This document shows positions 43,661 through 53,060 of a DNA stretch of 64,000 nt, in pieces; the first letter of the stretch is position 1, and every line of letters starts with the position of its first letter. The DNA lies in assembly GCA_964618455.1 (NCBI GenBank), contig CAZUAQ010000019.1, positions 39,471-103,470 on the forward strand, written 5' to 3'. A program made the translations under genes and the position numbers. The stretch is from CAZUAQ01 sp964618455 (GTDB taxonomy: Bacteria > Planctomycetota > Phycisphaerae > UBA1845 > PWPN01). Under the pieces are notes generated by a model that did not search any database, had not been told where the DNA came from, and was given only the letters and a program-made list of their open reading frames with translations.

Positions 43661-44806
43661 ATGCGTGATTCAAGACTGGACAAATTGGCGGAAGTGCTGG
43701 TGCGGTACTCGGTCGGCGTGAAGAAGGGGGACCTGGTTCGCCTGTCCGGGCCGGTTGTCGCACTTCCGCTGGTCCGTGCCCTCTACCGAAGGGCGCTCGA
43801 AGCCGGGGGGCATCCGTACCTGAAGCTGGTCGATGACGCATGCACGGATAGCTTCTACGAGGTCGCCACCGATGAGCAGCTCGGCTTTCAGAATCCGTTG
43901 GCGATGACCGAGATCGAGACGATCGACTGCAGCATCGGCATCTGGGCCGACGAGAACACCAAGGCCCTGACACGGGTCGACCCGGCCCGGCAGTCCCGCG
44001 TCAGCCAGGCCCGCAAGCCCATCATGGAGGTCTTCATGAAGCGGGCGGCGTTGGAAGGCGATGAGAAGCTTCGCTGGTCCGGGACGCAGTACCCCTGCCA
44101 GGCCTCGGCGCAGGATGCGGAAATGTCGCTCGCCCAGTACGAGGACTTCGTCTTCCGGGCCGGCCTGCTTCACCTCGACGATCCGGTCTCCGCCTGGGAA
44201 GCCATCGCCGAACGCCAGCAGCGTGTCTGCGATCACCTCGCCCAGGCGAAGGAAATCCACTTTCAGACGCCGAATGGAACCGATCTGCGATGCAGCATCG
44301 AGGGCCGGCACTGGATCAACTGCGCCGGCCATGAGAACTTTCCCGACGGGGAAGTCTTTACCGCCCCGATCGAGGATTCCACCGAGGGCGTTGTCTGTTA
44401 CAGCTTTCCCGCCGTTCATCACGGCCAGGAGGTGCACGACATCCGCCTGACGTTCAGGAATGGGCGGGTCGTTGATGCCTCGGCGAGCAAGGGGGAAGAC
44501 TTCCTGATCCAAATGCTCGATCAGGACGATGGGGCGCGGACACTCGGTGAGTTGGCGATCGGCACCAACTACGCCATCACGGAATACACGAAGAATACCC
44601 TGTTCGATGAGAAGATCGGCGGGACTTTCCACGCCGCGCTGGGCGCGGCCTATCCGGAGTCCGGCGGTACGAATTCGAGCGGCCTGCACTGGGACATGGT
44701 GTGCGACCTACGCCGTGGCGGCACGGTCACGGTCGACGGCGTAGTCATCAGTCGCGACGGCGTCTTTCTGCAGGACGACTGGCCGCGTCCGGAGTCAAGC
44801 ACGTGA
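43661..44806 (+). CDS. M29-family aminopeptidase
   Basis: A 381-residue cytosolic metallo-aminopeptidase (AmpS / thermophilic peptidase family M29). ATG 43661 has GGGAG at a suitable distance; the frame is open upstream. The dinuclear metal ligands are recognisable: Glu in ENFPDGEVFTAP, Glu in GELAIGTNY, His in GGTFHAALGAAYPE, and His/Asp in GLHWDMVCDL. The N-terminal Rossmann-like half carries KKGDLVRLSGPV. It would remove N-terminal residues from peptides. It is divergent from the 148-residue gene and appears monocistronic. Confidence 0.93.
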   Translation: MRDSRLDKLAEVLVRYSVGVKKGDLVRLSGPVVALPLVRALYRRALEAGGHPYLKLVDDACTDSFYEVATDEQLGFQNPLAMTEIETIDCSIGIWADENTKALTRVDPARQSRVSQARKPIMEVFMKRAALEGDEKLRWSGTQYPCQASAQDAEMSLAQYEDFVFRAGLLHLDDPVSAWEAIAERQQRVCDHLAQAKEIHFQTPNGTDLRCSIEGRHWINCAGHENFPDGEVFTAPIEDSTEGVVCYSFPAVHHGQEVHDIRLTFRNGRVVDASASKGEDFLIQMLDQDDGARTLGELAIGTNYAITEYTKNTLFDEKIGGTFHAALGAAYPESGGTNSSGLHWDMVCDLRRGGTVTVDGVVISRDGVFLQDDWPRPESST

Positions 44807-44952
44807 GATTTGTCCGGCGGGGGGAGCGGGAGGGGAAAGAGCTGCTTTGCGTGGAATCCGGGACGTGTGTTGCCTGTGACTTCAAGCGCGTAGGGTTTCA
44901 GGTGCGTATTTCGCCCAGGGCCCCAGCCCAGAGTGAAACCCCAGAGTGAACC

Positions 44953-45093
44953 TCAGGTCTCGATACCAACGGCATGGCGTCCGCGGCGACGCTGACGCTT
45001 GAGCACGTTGCGACCCTTCTTCGTCTTCATGCGGGCGCGGAAGCCCTGCTTGCGGATACGCTTGATACGACTGATTTTCTTGGGGTAATGCAT
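44953..45093 (-). CDS. rpmH: 50S ribosomal protein L34
   Basis: A 46-residue basic ribosomal protein. ATG 45093 gives MHYPKKISRIKRIRKQGF and then RARMKTKKGRNVLKRQRRR, closely matching the L34 core (HGFRARMKTKGGRKVLKRRR). GAGG lies six bases upstream of this ATG; the preceding ATG at 45096 would add one Met. The first ten residues differ from the usual MKRTYQPSK. rpmH normally neighbours rnpA and dnaA; neither is here. Upstream on the same strand is the beta-propeller gene, 102 bases away. Confidence 0.93.
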   Translation of the reverse strand: MHYPKKISRIKRIRKQGFRARMKTKKGRNVLKRQRRRGRHAVGIET

Positions 45094-45195
45094 CATCCAC
45101 CTCGGCTGCTTGACACAGGGCGGCGCAGCCGCCGTCGCCCATTTCGACAAAGACCGGGTAGTATAACAAAATCCAGGAGGGATGCCAAATCCGAC

Positions 45196-47415
45196 TCAGG
45201 GGGCGATCTCCACCGCCCGGCTGAGGTGATTGGCGTTGCCCTGGGCGTCGAGTACCCGCAGGGCCAGCCGGTGCTCCCCGGCGTCCAGGTCGGTCAACGT
45301 CAGCGTGACCGACTCCATGGGGGCGTCGAAGATGTCGTCATCGGCGGCCAGGGGAATCCAGTCACTGCTGCTGTCCAGCGTGTAGCTGGCATCGACGACG
45401 TTGGAAAGCTCGTCTTTGAACGTGGCCTGCAGGGTCACCGAATCGTCACCGGTCGATTCCATCCGCTGGATGGTGATCTCCGGTGAGGTGTTGTCCACGG
45501 TGATCGTCTCGCTCAGCCGTGTCTCGGAAAGGGAACGCTCGGGAGGGTTACTCTTGGAGTCCTTGGCCTCGACGCGTAGTTCGTACTTGCCGTCGGAGAC
45601 GGTGCGCGTGTCCCAGAGAACGAAATTCTCTTCCTGTTCCTTGGCCATGCGGATCCAGCGCGCATCGCCCGCCTGCCGGAAATAGACGTTGTAGATCAGG
45701 TCATCCTTGTTGGGATCTTCCGCCTCCCAGATGGCCGCCCACAGGTGATCGGGCTCAGGCAGCGCGCCTTGCTGGGTATTCCGCCGCGCCATGGCCTTGA
45801 CCTTGGCGGGGGCCTTCGGATGCTTGGCAGCCTCGCTGATCGGGATCGCTTCAAAAGACTTCAACTGCGGCGGGCGATTCTCTTCGACGTACGTAATCTT
45901 CAGGTGGCGAAGATTCGGTGTTTTTTCGGGAACGGTGCTCTTGAGCGTCAGCCGGTATTGCAGGAAACGCGCCCCCGGCGAGGCGATTTGCTGCGGCGTG
46001 GCGGCGTTGGATTCGGAAGACCAGTCATCCCAGCCCTCGGATTCCTCATCCTCCACGTTGCTGCTGCGTGTCGCCACGGTCAGCGTCGTGCCCTCGGGAA
46101 CGTCGGCCTTCCAATGGACGCGTCCCCATTTGACGATCTGCTCGGCGTCAATCGGCTTGCTCTGCAGCGTGCCTTCCTCCGCGAAGCCCTCCGAGAGACG
46201 CACCAGCCGGACCTCGTTTGCGCTGCCCAGCACCAACTCGCCGTCGGGCAGGAAAAGCAGGGACGTGGCCTGCGATGGTTCGATTTTCGCGATCATGGTA
46301 ATCCGGTTTTCCACCGGTGATATCGCGTAGATGCGTCCTTCGTCACCGGTGGCGGCATAGAGCGTGCCATCATTCTCGGCCAGGTCGAGAATCATGACCG
46401 GCTCGCGGAAGACCTCCGTCACGAAACCGTCGGTATCGATGCGATAGACGGCATTGCCCTGGGCCTTGTCCTTGGCGGAGACGGGCTTGCCGACGACGGT
46501 CGGCTTCTTGGGCTTTTCATTCTCGCTGTCGGACTCCTCATCCTCCGGCTGGGTGGTGGTGGAATCGCCGTTGGAGGCCTGAGTCTCGGGCTTGCCTGCG
46601 GGTTTGTCGGCGACGGTGCGACCGGGCTTGGCCTGATCCCCGGCAGCGGTGGCGGCATAAATGTTGCCTTCATCATCCACGACGATGGAACTGATCTCCT
46701 CCTCCTTGGCATCATACATGACATAAAAGTTGCCGCCCTCCGGGGCTACGCGCACCACCAGCCCGTCACCGTCCGTACCGGTGTAAAGCATGCCGTCGGT
46801 GCCGAAGGCCAGGCAAAGCAGGTTCTTCGGCTTGAGATCGACCAGTTCGCGGGACTCCTTGCCGTCGGCATCGATGACATAGAGCTTGCCTTCGGTACCC
46901 GTGGCGGCGTAGATCTCGCCTTGCGTCCCCAGTGCCAGATCCCACACGTAGGTCGCCTCTTTCAGTTCATGAAACAGGATGGCCTGGCCCGTTCCGCCGA
47001 TCCGGTAAATCTTCGCGGACTCGCCTCCGCCGGTGCCTGCAAGAAGCTGTCCTTCCTTGTTGAACAGCAGGGAAAGCACGGTTCCCCCCTCGGGCAATGT
47101 GGAGAATTCGCTCACATCATCGCCGTCGAGCTGGTAGATGATGCCTCCCGGTCCCGTGGCGGCGTAAATCTTGCCATCGCCCGCGCGCACGAGGGCGTTG
47201 ACGACCAGGGACTCTTCGTTCGACAGGCGAAGCTCTTCGATCTTGCGTCCGAGGGTGACCTCACCCAGCGAGGAGACCACGACGTTCTCTGCTTCACAGG
47301 CGAGAAAGTCCTTGGGCTGTTCATGCGTCCAGGAAGCGGTCTTGACCGCCAGGCCGGTGGATGTACCGAACGCGAGTCCGATGATGACAGCGGCTGTTAG
47401 GGATGCTCTGTTCAC
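45196..47415 (-). CDS. Secreted beta-propeller protein with Ig/Fn3-like C-terminus
   Basis: A 739-residue exported protein with a signal peptide ending near TGLAVKTAS. Residues about 60-430 carry repeats of the type GKIYAATG-x-x-GIIYQLD, EIYAATGTEGKLYVID and NIYAATAAGDQ, the blades of a six- or seven-bladed sensor/NHL-type propeller, interrupted by an acidic Pro/Glu/Ser-rich insert of about 60 residues (about 270-330). The C-terminal 300 residues contain at least two Ig or fibronectin-like beta domains. Likely an extracytoplasmic binding protein. It follows the S55 peptidase gene by 68 bases on the same strand, suggesting a shared transcript. Confidence 0.8.
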   Translation of the reverse strand: MNRASLTAAVIIGLAFGTSTGLAVKTASWTHEQPKDFLACEAENVVVSSLGEVTLGRKIEELRLSNEESLVVNALVRAGDGKIYAATGPGGIIYQLDGDDVSEFSTLPEGGTVLSLLFNKEGQLLAGTGGGESAKIYRIGGTGQAILFHELKEATYVWDLALGTQGEIYAATGTEGKLYVIDADGKESRELVDLKPKNLLCLAFGTDGMLYTGTDGDGLVVRVAPEGGNFYVMYDAKEEEISSIVVDDEGNIYAATAAGDQAKPGRTVADKPAGKPETQASNGDSTTTQPEDEESDSENEKPKKPTVVGKPVSAKDKAQGNAVYRIDTDGFVTEVFREPVMILDLAENDGTLYAATGDEGRIYAISPVENRITMIAKIEPSQATSLLFLPDGELVLGSANEVRLVRLSEGFAEEGTLQSKPIDAEQIVKWGRVHWKADVPEGTTLTVATRSSNVEDEESEGWDDWSSESNAATPQQIASPGARFLQYRLTLKSTVPEKTPNLRHLKITYVEENRPPQLKSFEAIPISEAAKHPKAPAKVKAMARRNTQQGALPEPDHLWAAIWEAEDPNKDDLIYNVYFRQAGDARWIRMAKEQEENFVLWDTRTVSDGKYELRVEAKDSKSNPPERSLSETRLSETITVDNTSPEITIQRMESTGDDSVTLQATFKDELSNVVDASYTLDSSSDWIPLAADDDIFDAPMESVTLTLTDLDAGEHRLALRVLDAQGNANHLSRAVEIAP

Positions 47416-47483
47416 TGAGTTAAATCCTCATCATGAGTGTAGCCAATCCGTGAACGATCAGGCCCCGCGGTTGCGCGTGGCGG

Positions 47484-49427
47484 TCAGGAACTCTCATGCC
47501 GCTGCACCTTGATCGCGAAGATACGCTGACCGCGCGGAATGAAATCCAGATCGCGCGTGGCCACGTGCGAGTTTGAGATACTGTAGATGTCGCTGGGCTT
47601 GTTCTGCAAGAGGATCTTGCGTTGAAAACCCGGCAGGTCGGGCATTTCCATCTTGCCTATCGCCACCCCCTCGCCCGGCATCTCCATCCGGAAGTAGAGG
47701 CGGTCCTCGCGGTACTCGCCCAGCAGGTTGAGCCCCGCCAGCAGTTCCTCGAGGCTGCGTGTTTCAAACAGGTGGGGGCGCTCCGCCTGGAGGGCACGAA
47801 TCTGCGAGATGGCCGAGCCGACCAGCAGTTTGTAGGTGCCGTCGGGGACATTCTCGGGGATCACGTATTCGTAGCGGGCGTTCCGATACACCGGCTCCTG
47901 CATCGCGTGCATCCATGTCGTGTCGAAGACCACGGTCTCGCCGGGCTTGTACGTCGTCTTGGGAATCAGCATGTCGACCAGCGTCGCCATCGATGCGCCC
48001 TTGCGGATTTCGACATGAAGCTTCGCACTTTCAAGTTCCGCTTCGCCATAGGGAGAGTTCATCATCGCCGCCACGGGCATCATGGTGTCGAAAATCGCGA
48101 TGAGCCCCGCATCCTGGCTGGAAATGTTTTTCGTACTGAAGGTGCCGAGACCCTTGAACGTCGTTTCCACCGTGTACTCGATGGTGTGAAAGCGCGGCGG
48201 GCTGCTGTGGGCGAAGATGCTCTGCTGTGTGGCCATTCCCAGAAGCTGTGAGGTGAAGAACCATTCCTGAACGAGGTTGTAGTTGTAACTGCGTTCCCCA
48301 CGCACATCCTGAATAGTGACGTCGAAGGGAACCATCTCCAGCGTGTTGCCCAGCGTTCCGCTGATGGCGGTGTTCTCATCGCCGTAAAGAACACCCACCG
48401 GTCGCAGTGCCGCGCCGAGCTTGTTCGATCGCATGACCGAGGGGATCACCGTGTGCACCATACCGGTGGCCATGGGCAGTTCGACCGCGCCCTCGGCGAA
48501 GAAGCTGTGACCGAACCCGAGCACGCGGCCGTCCACCACCTCCGTGCAGGTGCCCAGGGCTTCCATCTGCAGATCACCGGTCATCAGAGGCACGCAGATG
48601 GCCGAGCCGGGCTCGAGTTTGACCTTCTCTGGGTTCTCAATGAGGCCGGGCACCGCACCGCCGCTTCCCGCCACCGGGACCATGCCACGGCGGGCAAACG
48701 GGCCGCGCAGTCGCTCCATGGCCGTGGGGTTGAGGCCGGATACCATGACGGGGGTCTGCAAAGGGCTGAGCTGGTCCCGTTGGGGCCGCTCCGGACGTTG
48801 TGCGATTTCCTTGCGAATGGCGTCGTTGAAAATGGCGAACCGGGAACCCTGGGGAGCCGTTTCGTCCATACTCTTGGCAACGATCTCCTCCATCGGGATC
48901 GCCCCTCTTCGTGAGGAAGAAGTCCCTGAGCCAGAGACGCCCACGACATCGGAGTTGCGGTCACTGCCCCGAGCCTGCTTCTGCTCCTTCCCCGGACCGC
49001 GCACCTTCAGCACGTCGAGCATCTGCTCAATTGGCTGAACGCCGCAGAGCGGATCCTTGTTGAACGTCCATCCATAGGCGATGGCGCCGATCATTCGGGC
49101 CTTGCCCGACCCGTCCTCCACATAGCAGGGCGACCCGCTCATGCCGCCAATGATGCCGCTGTGCTCCAGGTTCAGCCCGGAACAGCGCACCAGGATCACG
49201 TCCTGATCCGGAGCCCAGGCATTGCTCATGACGCTCACGATTTCGAACTGGAACGTCTCGATCTCGGAGCCCGACATGACGGTGCGGCCATAGCCGGTCA
49301 TGCCCGCGCGAAGCTCGTCGACGAACATGTACTTCGAACGATCGATCTCGCCGTGCAGGGACGGGGCCGCAACCGACATGGCGAGCAGGAACACGCCTAT
49401 GGCTCGGCGTCCAGAGATCAACTCCAT
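47484..49427 (-). CDS. Secreted S55 (SpoIVB-like) serine peptidase-domain protein
   Basis: A 647-residue exported protein. ATG 49427 has AAGGAG at eight bases and is followed by a signal peptide (GVFLLAMSVAAPSLHG). The N-terminal region carries the S55 signature GIIGGMSGSPCYVED followed by GAIAYGWTFNKDPLCGVQPIEQML, where the Ser of SGSP is the expected nucleophile. A second segment, GRVLGFGHSFFAEGAVELP, lies about 200 residues later and resembles the catalytic-His region of SpoIVB. The C-terminal 200 residues are beta-rich. In Bacillus SpoIVB cleaves a signalling protein during sporulation; this organism has no reason to sporulate, so another target is likely. Confidence 0.85.
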   Translation of the reverse strand: MELISGRRAIGVFLLAMSVAAPSLHGEIDRSKYMFVDELRAGMTGYGRTVMSGSEIETFQFEIVSVMSNAWAPDQDVILVRCSGLNLEHSGIIGGMSGSPCYVEDGSGKARMIGAIAYGWTFNKDPLCGVQPIEQMLDVLKVRGPGKEQKQARGSDRNSDVVGVSGSGTSSSRRGAIPMEEIVAKSMDETAPQGSRFAIFNDAIRKEIAQRPERPQRDQLSPLQTPVMVSGLNPTAMERLRGPFARRGMVPVAGSGGAVPGLIENPEKVKLEPGSAICVPLMTGDLQMEALGTCTEVVDGRVLGFGHSFFAEGAVELPMATGMVHTVIPSVMRSNKLGAALRPVGVLYGDENTAISGTLGNTLEMVPFDVTIQDVRGERSYNYNLVQEWFFTSQLLGMATQQSIFAHSSPPRFHTIEYTVETTFKGLGTFSTKNISSQDAGLIAIFDTMMPVAAMMNSPYGEAELESAKLHVEIRKGASMATLVDMLIPKTTYKPGETVVFDTTWMHAMQEPVYRNARYEYVIPENVPDGTYKLLVGSAISQIRALQAERPHLFETRSLEELLAGLNLLGEYREDRLYFRMEMPGEGVAIGKMEMPDLPGFQRKILLQNKPSDIYSISNSHVATRDLDFIPRGQRIFAIKVQRHESS

Positions 49428-49785
49428 GCATCCAACTCCTTGTGGAATAGGCTTCAGAAGGGATTCCCGCCTGTATTCAGGCAACACTTTATCCGCGAGA
49501 GTATAGGCCTGCAACCGCCCCTGCAGTGGGTGAATTATAAGACGGGCCGCGTTGCTCAATCTTGTCCATTTCCTCGCTTTTACTTAATTTGACCCTAGTG
49601 TCGGACGATTGTACCTTATAAAATAGTCATTCGTCGCAGTTCGTATGCGATTTATGGGCATTCGGATCCCTGGCCCTTGGCGAAGCTCGCCCCGATCACC
49701 TCGGCCGGAAGGATGCATCCCTTCCGGATTCGTGGTTTTCCGTGCGGATTTCGCCAGCGGCCTGGCAACACATGTCAGGTGAACC
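49428..49785. other. Divergent intergenic region, S55 peptidase / rnc
   Basis: These 358 bases hold no gene and are AT-richer than their surroundings. On the minus strand a perfect TATAAT lies at 49534-49539, about 107 bases before the S55 start codon, without a good -35. On the plus strand TTGACC (49589-49594) lies 17 bases before TACCTT, with TATAAA a few bases on, as a possible rnc promoter. Confidence 0.4.
49534..49539 (-). promoter_or_regulatory. Candidate -10 element for the S55 peptidase gene
   Basis: A perfect TATAAT on the minus strand in a GC-rich background. The -35 region 17-18 bases upstream is poor (AAGATT). Confidence 0.35.
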
Positions 49786-50523
49786 GTGATTCAGCAAGAA
49801 GACCTGCAGGAACTGCAGGAGCGTATCGGGTATCAATTTCAGACCCCCGACCTCCTCATCGAATCGCTTACCCACGCTTCCATTGCCGATACCCGCCTTC
49901 GCAGCAACGAGCGGTTGGAGTTCGTCGGCGATGCCATCCTCGGGATGGTGGTCTGCCAGGAGCTGTACAGCCGCTTTCCGGATTACCTGGAAGGCGAGTT
50001 GACCAAGATCAAGTCGGCGGTAGTCTCCCGGCGCGTCTGTGCCCAGATGGCCAAGCGGATCGGTCTGCCGAAGTACCTTCTGCTGGGCAAAGGGATGTGC
50101 GGCCGGGCGCAGATGCCGAGTTCGCTCGCCGCCGCCGTCTACGAAGCGATCATTGCCGCCATCTTCCTCGACAGCGGCGACATGGAGGCCACGCGCAAGT
50201 TTATCCTGGACACCGCCGGGGAGTTCATCACCCAGGCGGCTGAATCCGAACACCAGCGCAACTACAAATCCCAGCTTCAGCAGTATGCCCAGAAGTCGCT
50301 GTCGGCCACACCCGTCTACGACCTGCTCGACGAGAAGGGGCCGGATCACAGCAAGTGCTTCGAGGTCAGCGTCGTCGTCGGGGCGAAGCGCTACGCCAGC
50401 GCCTGGGGCCCGTCGAAAAAGGAGGCCGAGCAGAAGGCCGCCTACCTCGCCCTGCGCGAACTCGAGGCCATCGAGCCTTCGGCGGAGTTCGAGCCCGAAC
50501 TCTTCGAAGCCAGCGAGGCGTAG
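49786..50523 (+). CDS. rnc: Ribonuclease III
   Basis: A 245-residue double-stranded RNA endonuclease used in rRNA maturation and mRNA turnover. GTG 49786 follows AGGTGA. The catalytic domain has the signature NERLEFVGDAILGMVV (Glu and Asp ligands) and AAAVYEAIIAAIFLDSG with the second Asp/Glu pair. The double-stranded RNA-binding domain follows from about residue 160, with NYKSQLQQYAQK and a closing KKEAEQKAAYLAL. The acidic C-terminal 20 residues are extra. It is transcribed alone or with the following gene, 87 bases downstream. Confidence 0.96.
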   Translation: MIQQEDLQELQERIGYQFQTPDLLIESLTHASIADTRLRSNERLEFVGDAILGMVVCQELYSRFPDYLEGELTKIKSAVVSRRVCAQMAKRIGLPKYLLLGKGMCGRAQMPSSLAAAVYEAIIAAIFLDSGDMEATRKFILDTAGEFITQAAESEHQRNYKSQLQQYAQKSLSATPVYDLLDEKGPDHSKCFEVSVVVGAKRYASAWGPSKKEAEQKAAYLALRELEAIEPSAEFEPELFEASEA

Positions 50524-50610
50524 ACCGCCCATTCCGGGTATCATTTCTCGACAGAGGGCAGAAGGTCAGCCCTCAGTGGTTCTCACCATTTGTAAGATGG
50601 GTCCTGAAGC

Positions 50611-51417
50611 ATGATTTCGCGCATGATGACCATGCTGCTTGTCAGTCTTGCATGCCTCCTTTCGGGCTGCGCGAGTTCCACGCCGACGACGGTACGTGTG
50701 CTGTGCTACAACATTCACCACGGCGCTGGGATGGACGGGCGGATCGATCTGGAGCGGATTGCGAAAGTCATCCAGGATGCGGAGGCCGACCTGGTGAGCC
50801 TGCAGGAGGTCGATCGCGGTGTCCGGCGCACCGAGGGCGTCGATCAACCTGCCGTACTGGCGGAACTGACCGGGATGCAGGCGGTGTTCGAGAAGAACAT
50901 CCCATACCAGGGTGGCGAGTACGGCAACGCGGTGCTCAGCCGGTTCCCCGTGATCCAGCACGAAAACCACTACCTGCCGCAGTCATTTCCCGATGAGCAG
51001 CGCGGGCTCTTGGAAGTGCATGTCGGTTTACGGGACGACGACGAAGACTCACGACTGATCTTCTTCGCCACGCACTTCGACTATCGCCCGGACGATGGCG
51101 AACGGATGGCGTCGGTGGCCATGTTGCGTGAAGTGGTCGCCGCGCGGGAAGGTCAGCCGGTCATCGTGGCGGGAGATCTCAACGCACTGCCGGAGTCGCG
51201 CGTCATCGCCGACGCCACCAGCTTCATGACCGTCGTCTTCGCCGTCGCCGGCCCGGAGGGCTTCACCTTCCCCGCCGATAAACCCGTCCGCCGTATCGAC
51301 TACATCCTGCACAACAACCACCCCGGACTGCGCTGCGTCGAGACCCGCGTGATCCCCGAACCTCTCGCGTCCGACCATCGGCCGGTGCTGGCGGTGTTCG
51401 AGTTTCAACACGAATGA
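50611..51417 (+). CDS. Lipoprotein of the endonuclease/exonuclease/phosphatase family
   Basis: A 268-residue lipoprotein with lipobox LLSGC at residues 17-21. The fold's motifs are all present: CYNIHHG near the N-terminus, VSLQEVDRG with catalytic Glu, YGNAVLSRFP, IFFATHFDYR, VAGDLNALPESRVI with Asp/Asn, and the terminal ASDHRPVLA with Asp-His. These metal-dependent hydrolases attack phosphodiesters or phosphomonoesters in nucleic acids, inositol phosphates or sphingomyelin. As a lipid-anchored periplasmic protein it probably scavenges phosphate, but the substrate is unknown. Confidence 0.9.
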   Translation: MISRMMTMLLVSLACLLSGCASSTPTTVRVLCYNIHHGAGMDGRIDLERIAKVIQDAEADLVSLQEVDRGVRRTEGVDQPAVLAELTGMQAVFEKNIPYQGGEYGNAVLSRFPVIQHENHYLPQSFPDEQRGLLEVHVGLRDDDEDSRLIFFATHFDYRPDDGERMASVAMLREVVAAREGQPVIVAGDLNALPESRVIADATSFMTVVFAVAGPEGFTFPADKPVRRIDYILHNNHPGLRCVETRVIPEPLASDHRPVLAVFEFQHE

Positions 51418-51453
51418 AAGCTCAGATTGGACAGGTGAATTGCAGTGTGCCGG

Positions 51454-52458
51454 TCAGTCCCCCGGCATCCACTTCTCCCAGCGCTTCGCGTATTCGTCGA
51501 CATTTTCCTTGGTGATCGCTTCGAGATCGGCGATGTCTTTCTCCGCTGGCGGATTCTTCTCGAAGTGCGTCTTGTCCAGCAGGATCTCGACACTCCGCCA
51601 GCCCCACTGGTAGATCTGCTGGGCCAGCAGGACCGGGGCGATGTCCTCGTGGATGTAGGGCAGCGACTCGGGCAGGGCGTCGATGGAGACGATCTTGACG
51701 TCGCCATCGGCGAAGGCTTCCTTCTTGCGAATGGCGTCACTGAAGATGGCCCAGCCGCCGATCATCGCCCAGCCGGTGATGTCCGGGTTGGCGTCCTGCA
51801 CCTCCTCGACCTTGGCGGCGGCGGACTGCGTGTCTTCCTCGTGGTAGTAGATGTCCTTGATGGTGATACCGGGATACTTCTCGGCTTCATCGATGACGCC
51901 CTGGGCTCGGATCCGCAGGTTCGGGGCGTTCTGGTTCCCGGCCAGCACCGCCACCACGCCCTTGCCGTCCATCGCTTTGGCCAGTTCCTCCATGACGCGG
52001 CGGCCGCACTCGTGATCGTCCACGCCGTGGAAGACGAAGCGCTTCGAGTCGGCAGCGTCGGAATCGAAGCACATCACGGGGATGCCCGCCTCGACCGCCT
52101 CGTTGATCGGCTTGGTGACCACAGTGGCGTCGGAGCAACTGATGGAGATGCCGTCCACGCCCGCGAGCATGAGCTGCTCGATATTCGACGCCTGCTGCTG
52201 GGCGTCCTCGGTATCCGGCGTCCGCCAGTCGATCTTGATATTCACACCGTGCTTCTCGCCGAGCGCCTTGGCGGCATCCTCCGCCCCGCGCCGGGCGACG
52301 GGAAACACGGGGTTGTTGTTGGCCTTGGCGACCAGCCCGAAGGTGTACGACGGCTTGCCGCCGTCCTCCGCGGACTCCGTGACTTCCTGTCGGCAGCCGC
52401 AGAGGCCCAGGCCGAGCAAACCGATCAGGAGCGTACAGGCAGTGTTCTTACGCATCAT
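51454..52458 (-). CDS. Sugar-type ABC transporter substrate-binding lipoprotein
   Basis: A 334-residue periplasmic binding protein of the RbsB/LacI-like type (peripla_BP_4). The start is at either of two ATGs (52458, 52455) behind GAGG. Lipobox LGLCGC is near residue 22. The core shows FGLVAKANNNPVFPVARRG, SNIEQLMLAGVDGISISCSD, PVMCFDSDAADSKR and GVVAVLAGNQNAPN, all typical of the family. It would deliver a sugar or related polyol to the permease encoded upstream at 53061-54140. The ATPase gene is missing from the neighbourhood. Confidence 0.92.
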   Translation of the reverse strand: MMRKNTACTLLIGLLGLGLCGCRQEVTESAEDGGKPSYTFGLVAKANNNPVFPVARRGAEDAAKALGEKHGVNIKIDWRTPDTEDAQQQASNIEQLMLAGVDGISISCSDATVVTKPINEAVEAGIPVMCFDSDAADSKRFVFHGVDDHECGRRVMEELAKAMDGKGVVAVLAGNQNAPNLRIRAQGVIDEAEKYPGITIKDIYYHEEDTQSAAAKVEEVQDANPDITGWAMIGGWAIFSDAIRKKEAFADGDVKIVSIDALPESLPYIHEDIAPVLLAQQIYQWGWRSVEILLDKTHFEKNPPAEKDIADLEAITKENVDEYAKRWEKWMPGD

Positions 52459-52625
52459 TCATTCCTCGTTCGAATGGGTGGTGTTTTACGAGCCCGGATT
52501 CTATTCGCGGAGGCGGGATTTTGCACGAGGGGAGAGCTGGGGGATTGGCCACAAAAGGTACAGAAGGATCAATGACGAAAATCCGATTCAAGAATGAATA
52601 TTGAGTTCCGGGGCCTCGAAACTCG

Positions 52626-52946
52626 TCAGATGATATTCCGTCGCCACAGAGCCAAGATAATCATGAGTGAATTCATCACGACGAAGAGAATGACCAAGCG
52701 AGTAATGAAATTGGAGAGGTCTCGAACCTCCGAATCAAGAACCTTCCGACTTCTCCCTTTGACATGATAGTATGCGAAAAACTGGAAAGCGGTCATGCTC
52801 AACCATGCGTAGATAAAGAGTCTGTTGGCCTCGGTCCTCCAGAAGATTACAAAGTGATAGAAGGACAGAGTAGCAGTGATGACCATGCCTGGGAGTGAGA
52901 TGATCTCCAGGAGATACCCAAGATCCTTGCTTCGCCTCCGTCTCAT
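52626..52946 (-). CDS. Small membrane protein of unknown function
   Basis: A 106-residue protein; ATG 52946 follows GGGGG, while an in-frame ATG at 52994 would give 122 residues. Three hydrophobic segments are predicted: about 18-38 (ISLPGMVITATLSFYHFVIFW), 43-62 (FIYAWLSMTAFQFFAYYHV) and 80-100 (LVILFVVMNSLMIILAL). The basic N-terminus is RRRRSK. The gene is markedly AT-richer than its neighbours and lies between the ABC permease and binding protein genes. No family is recognised; a recently acquired or transporter-accessory gene are both possible. Confidence 0.6.
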   Translation of the reverse strand: MRRRRSKDLGYLLEIISLPGMVITATLSFYHFVIFWRTEANRLFIYAWLSMTAFQFFAYYHVKGRSRKVLDSEVRDLSNFITRLVILFVVMNSLMIILALWRRNII

Positions 52947-53060
52947 CGGTTTTCCCCCATTTCGCGGCGCGCCGGGATTCTGTTCGGCTTTCATTCGCAG
53001 TTCGTCATTCGTAATCCTTAATACTTCGTTTTGAATCCTAAAAACTTCTTATGGCTATCC

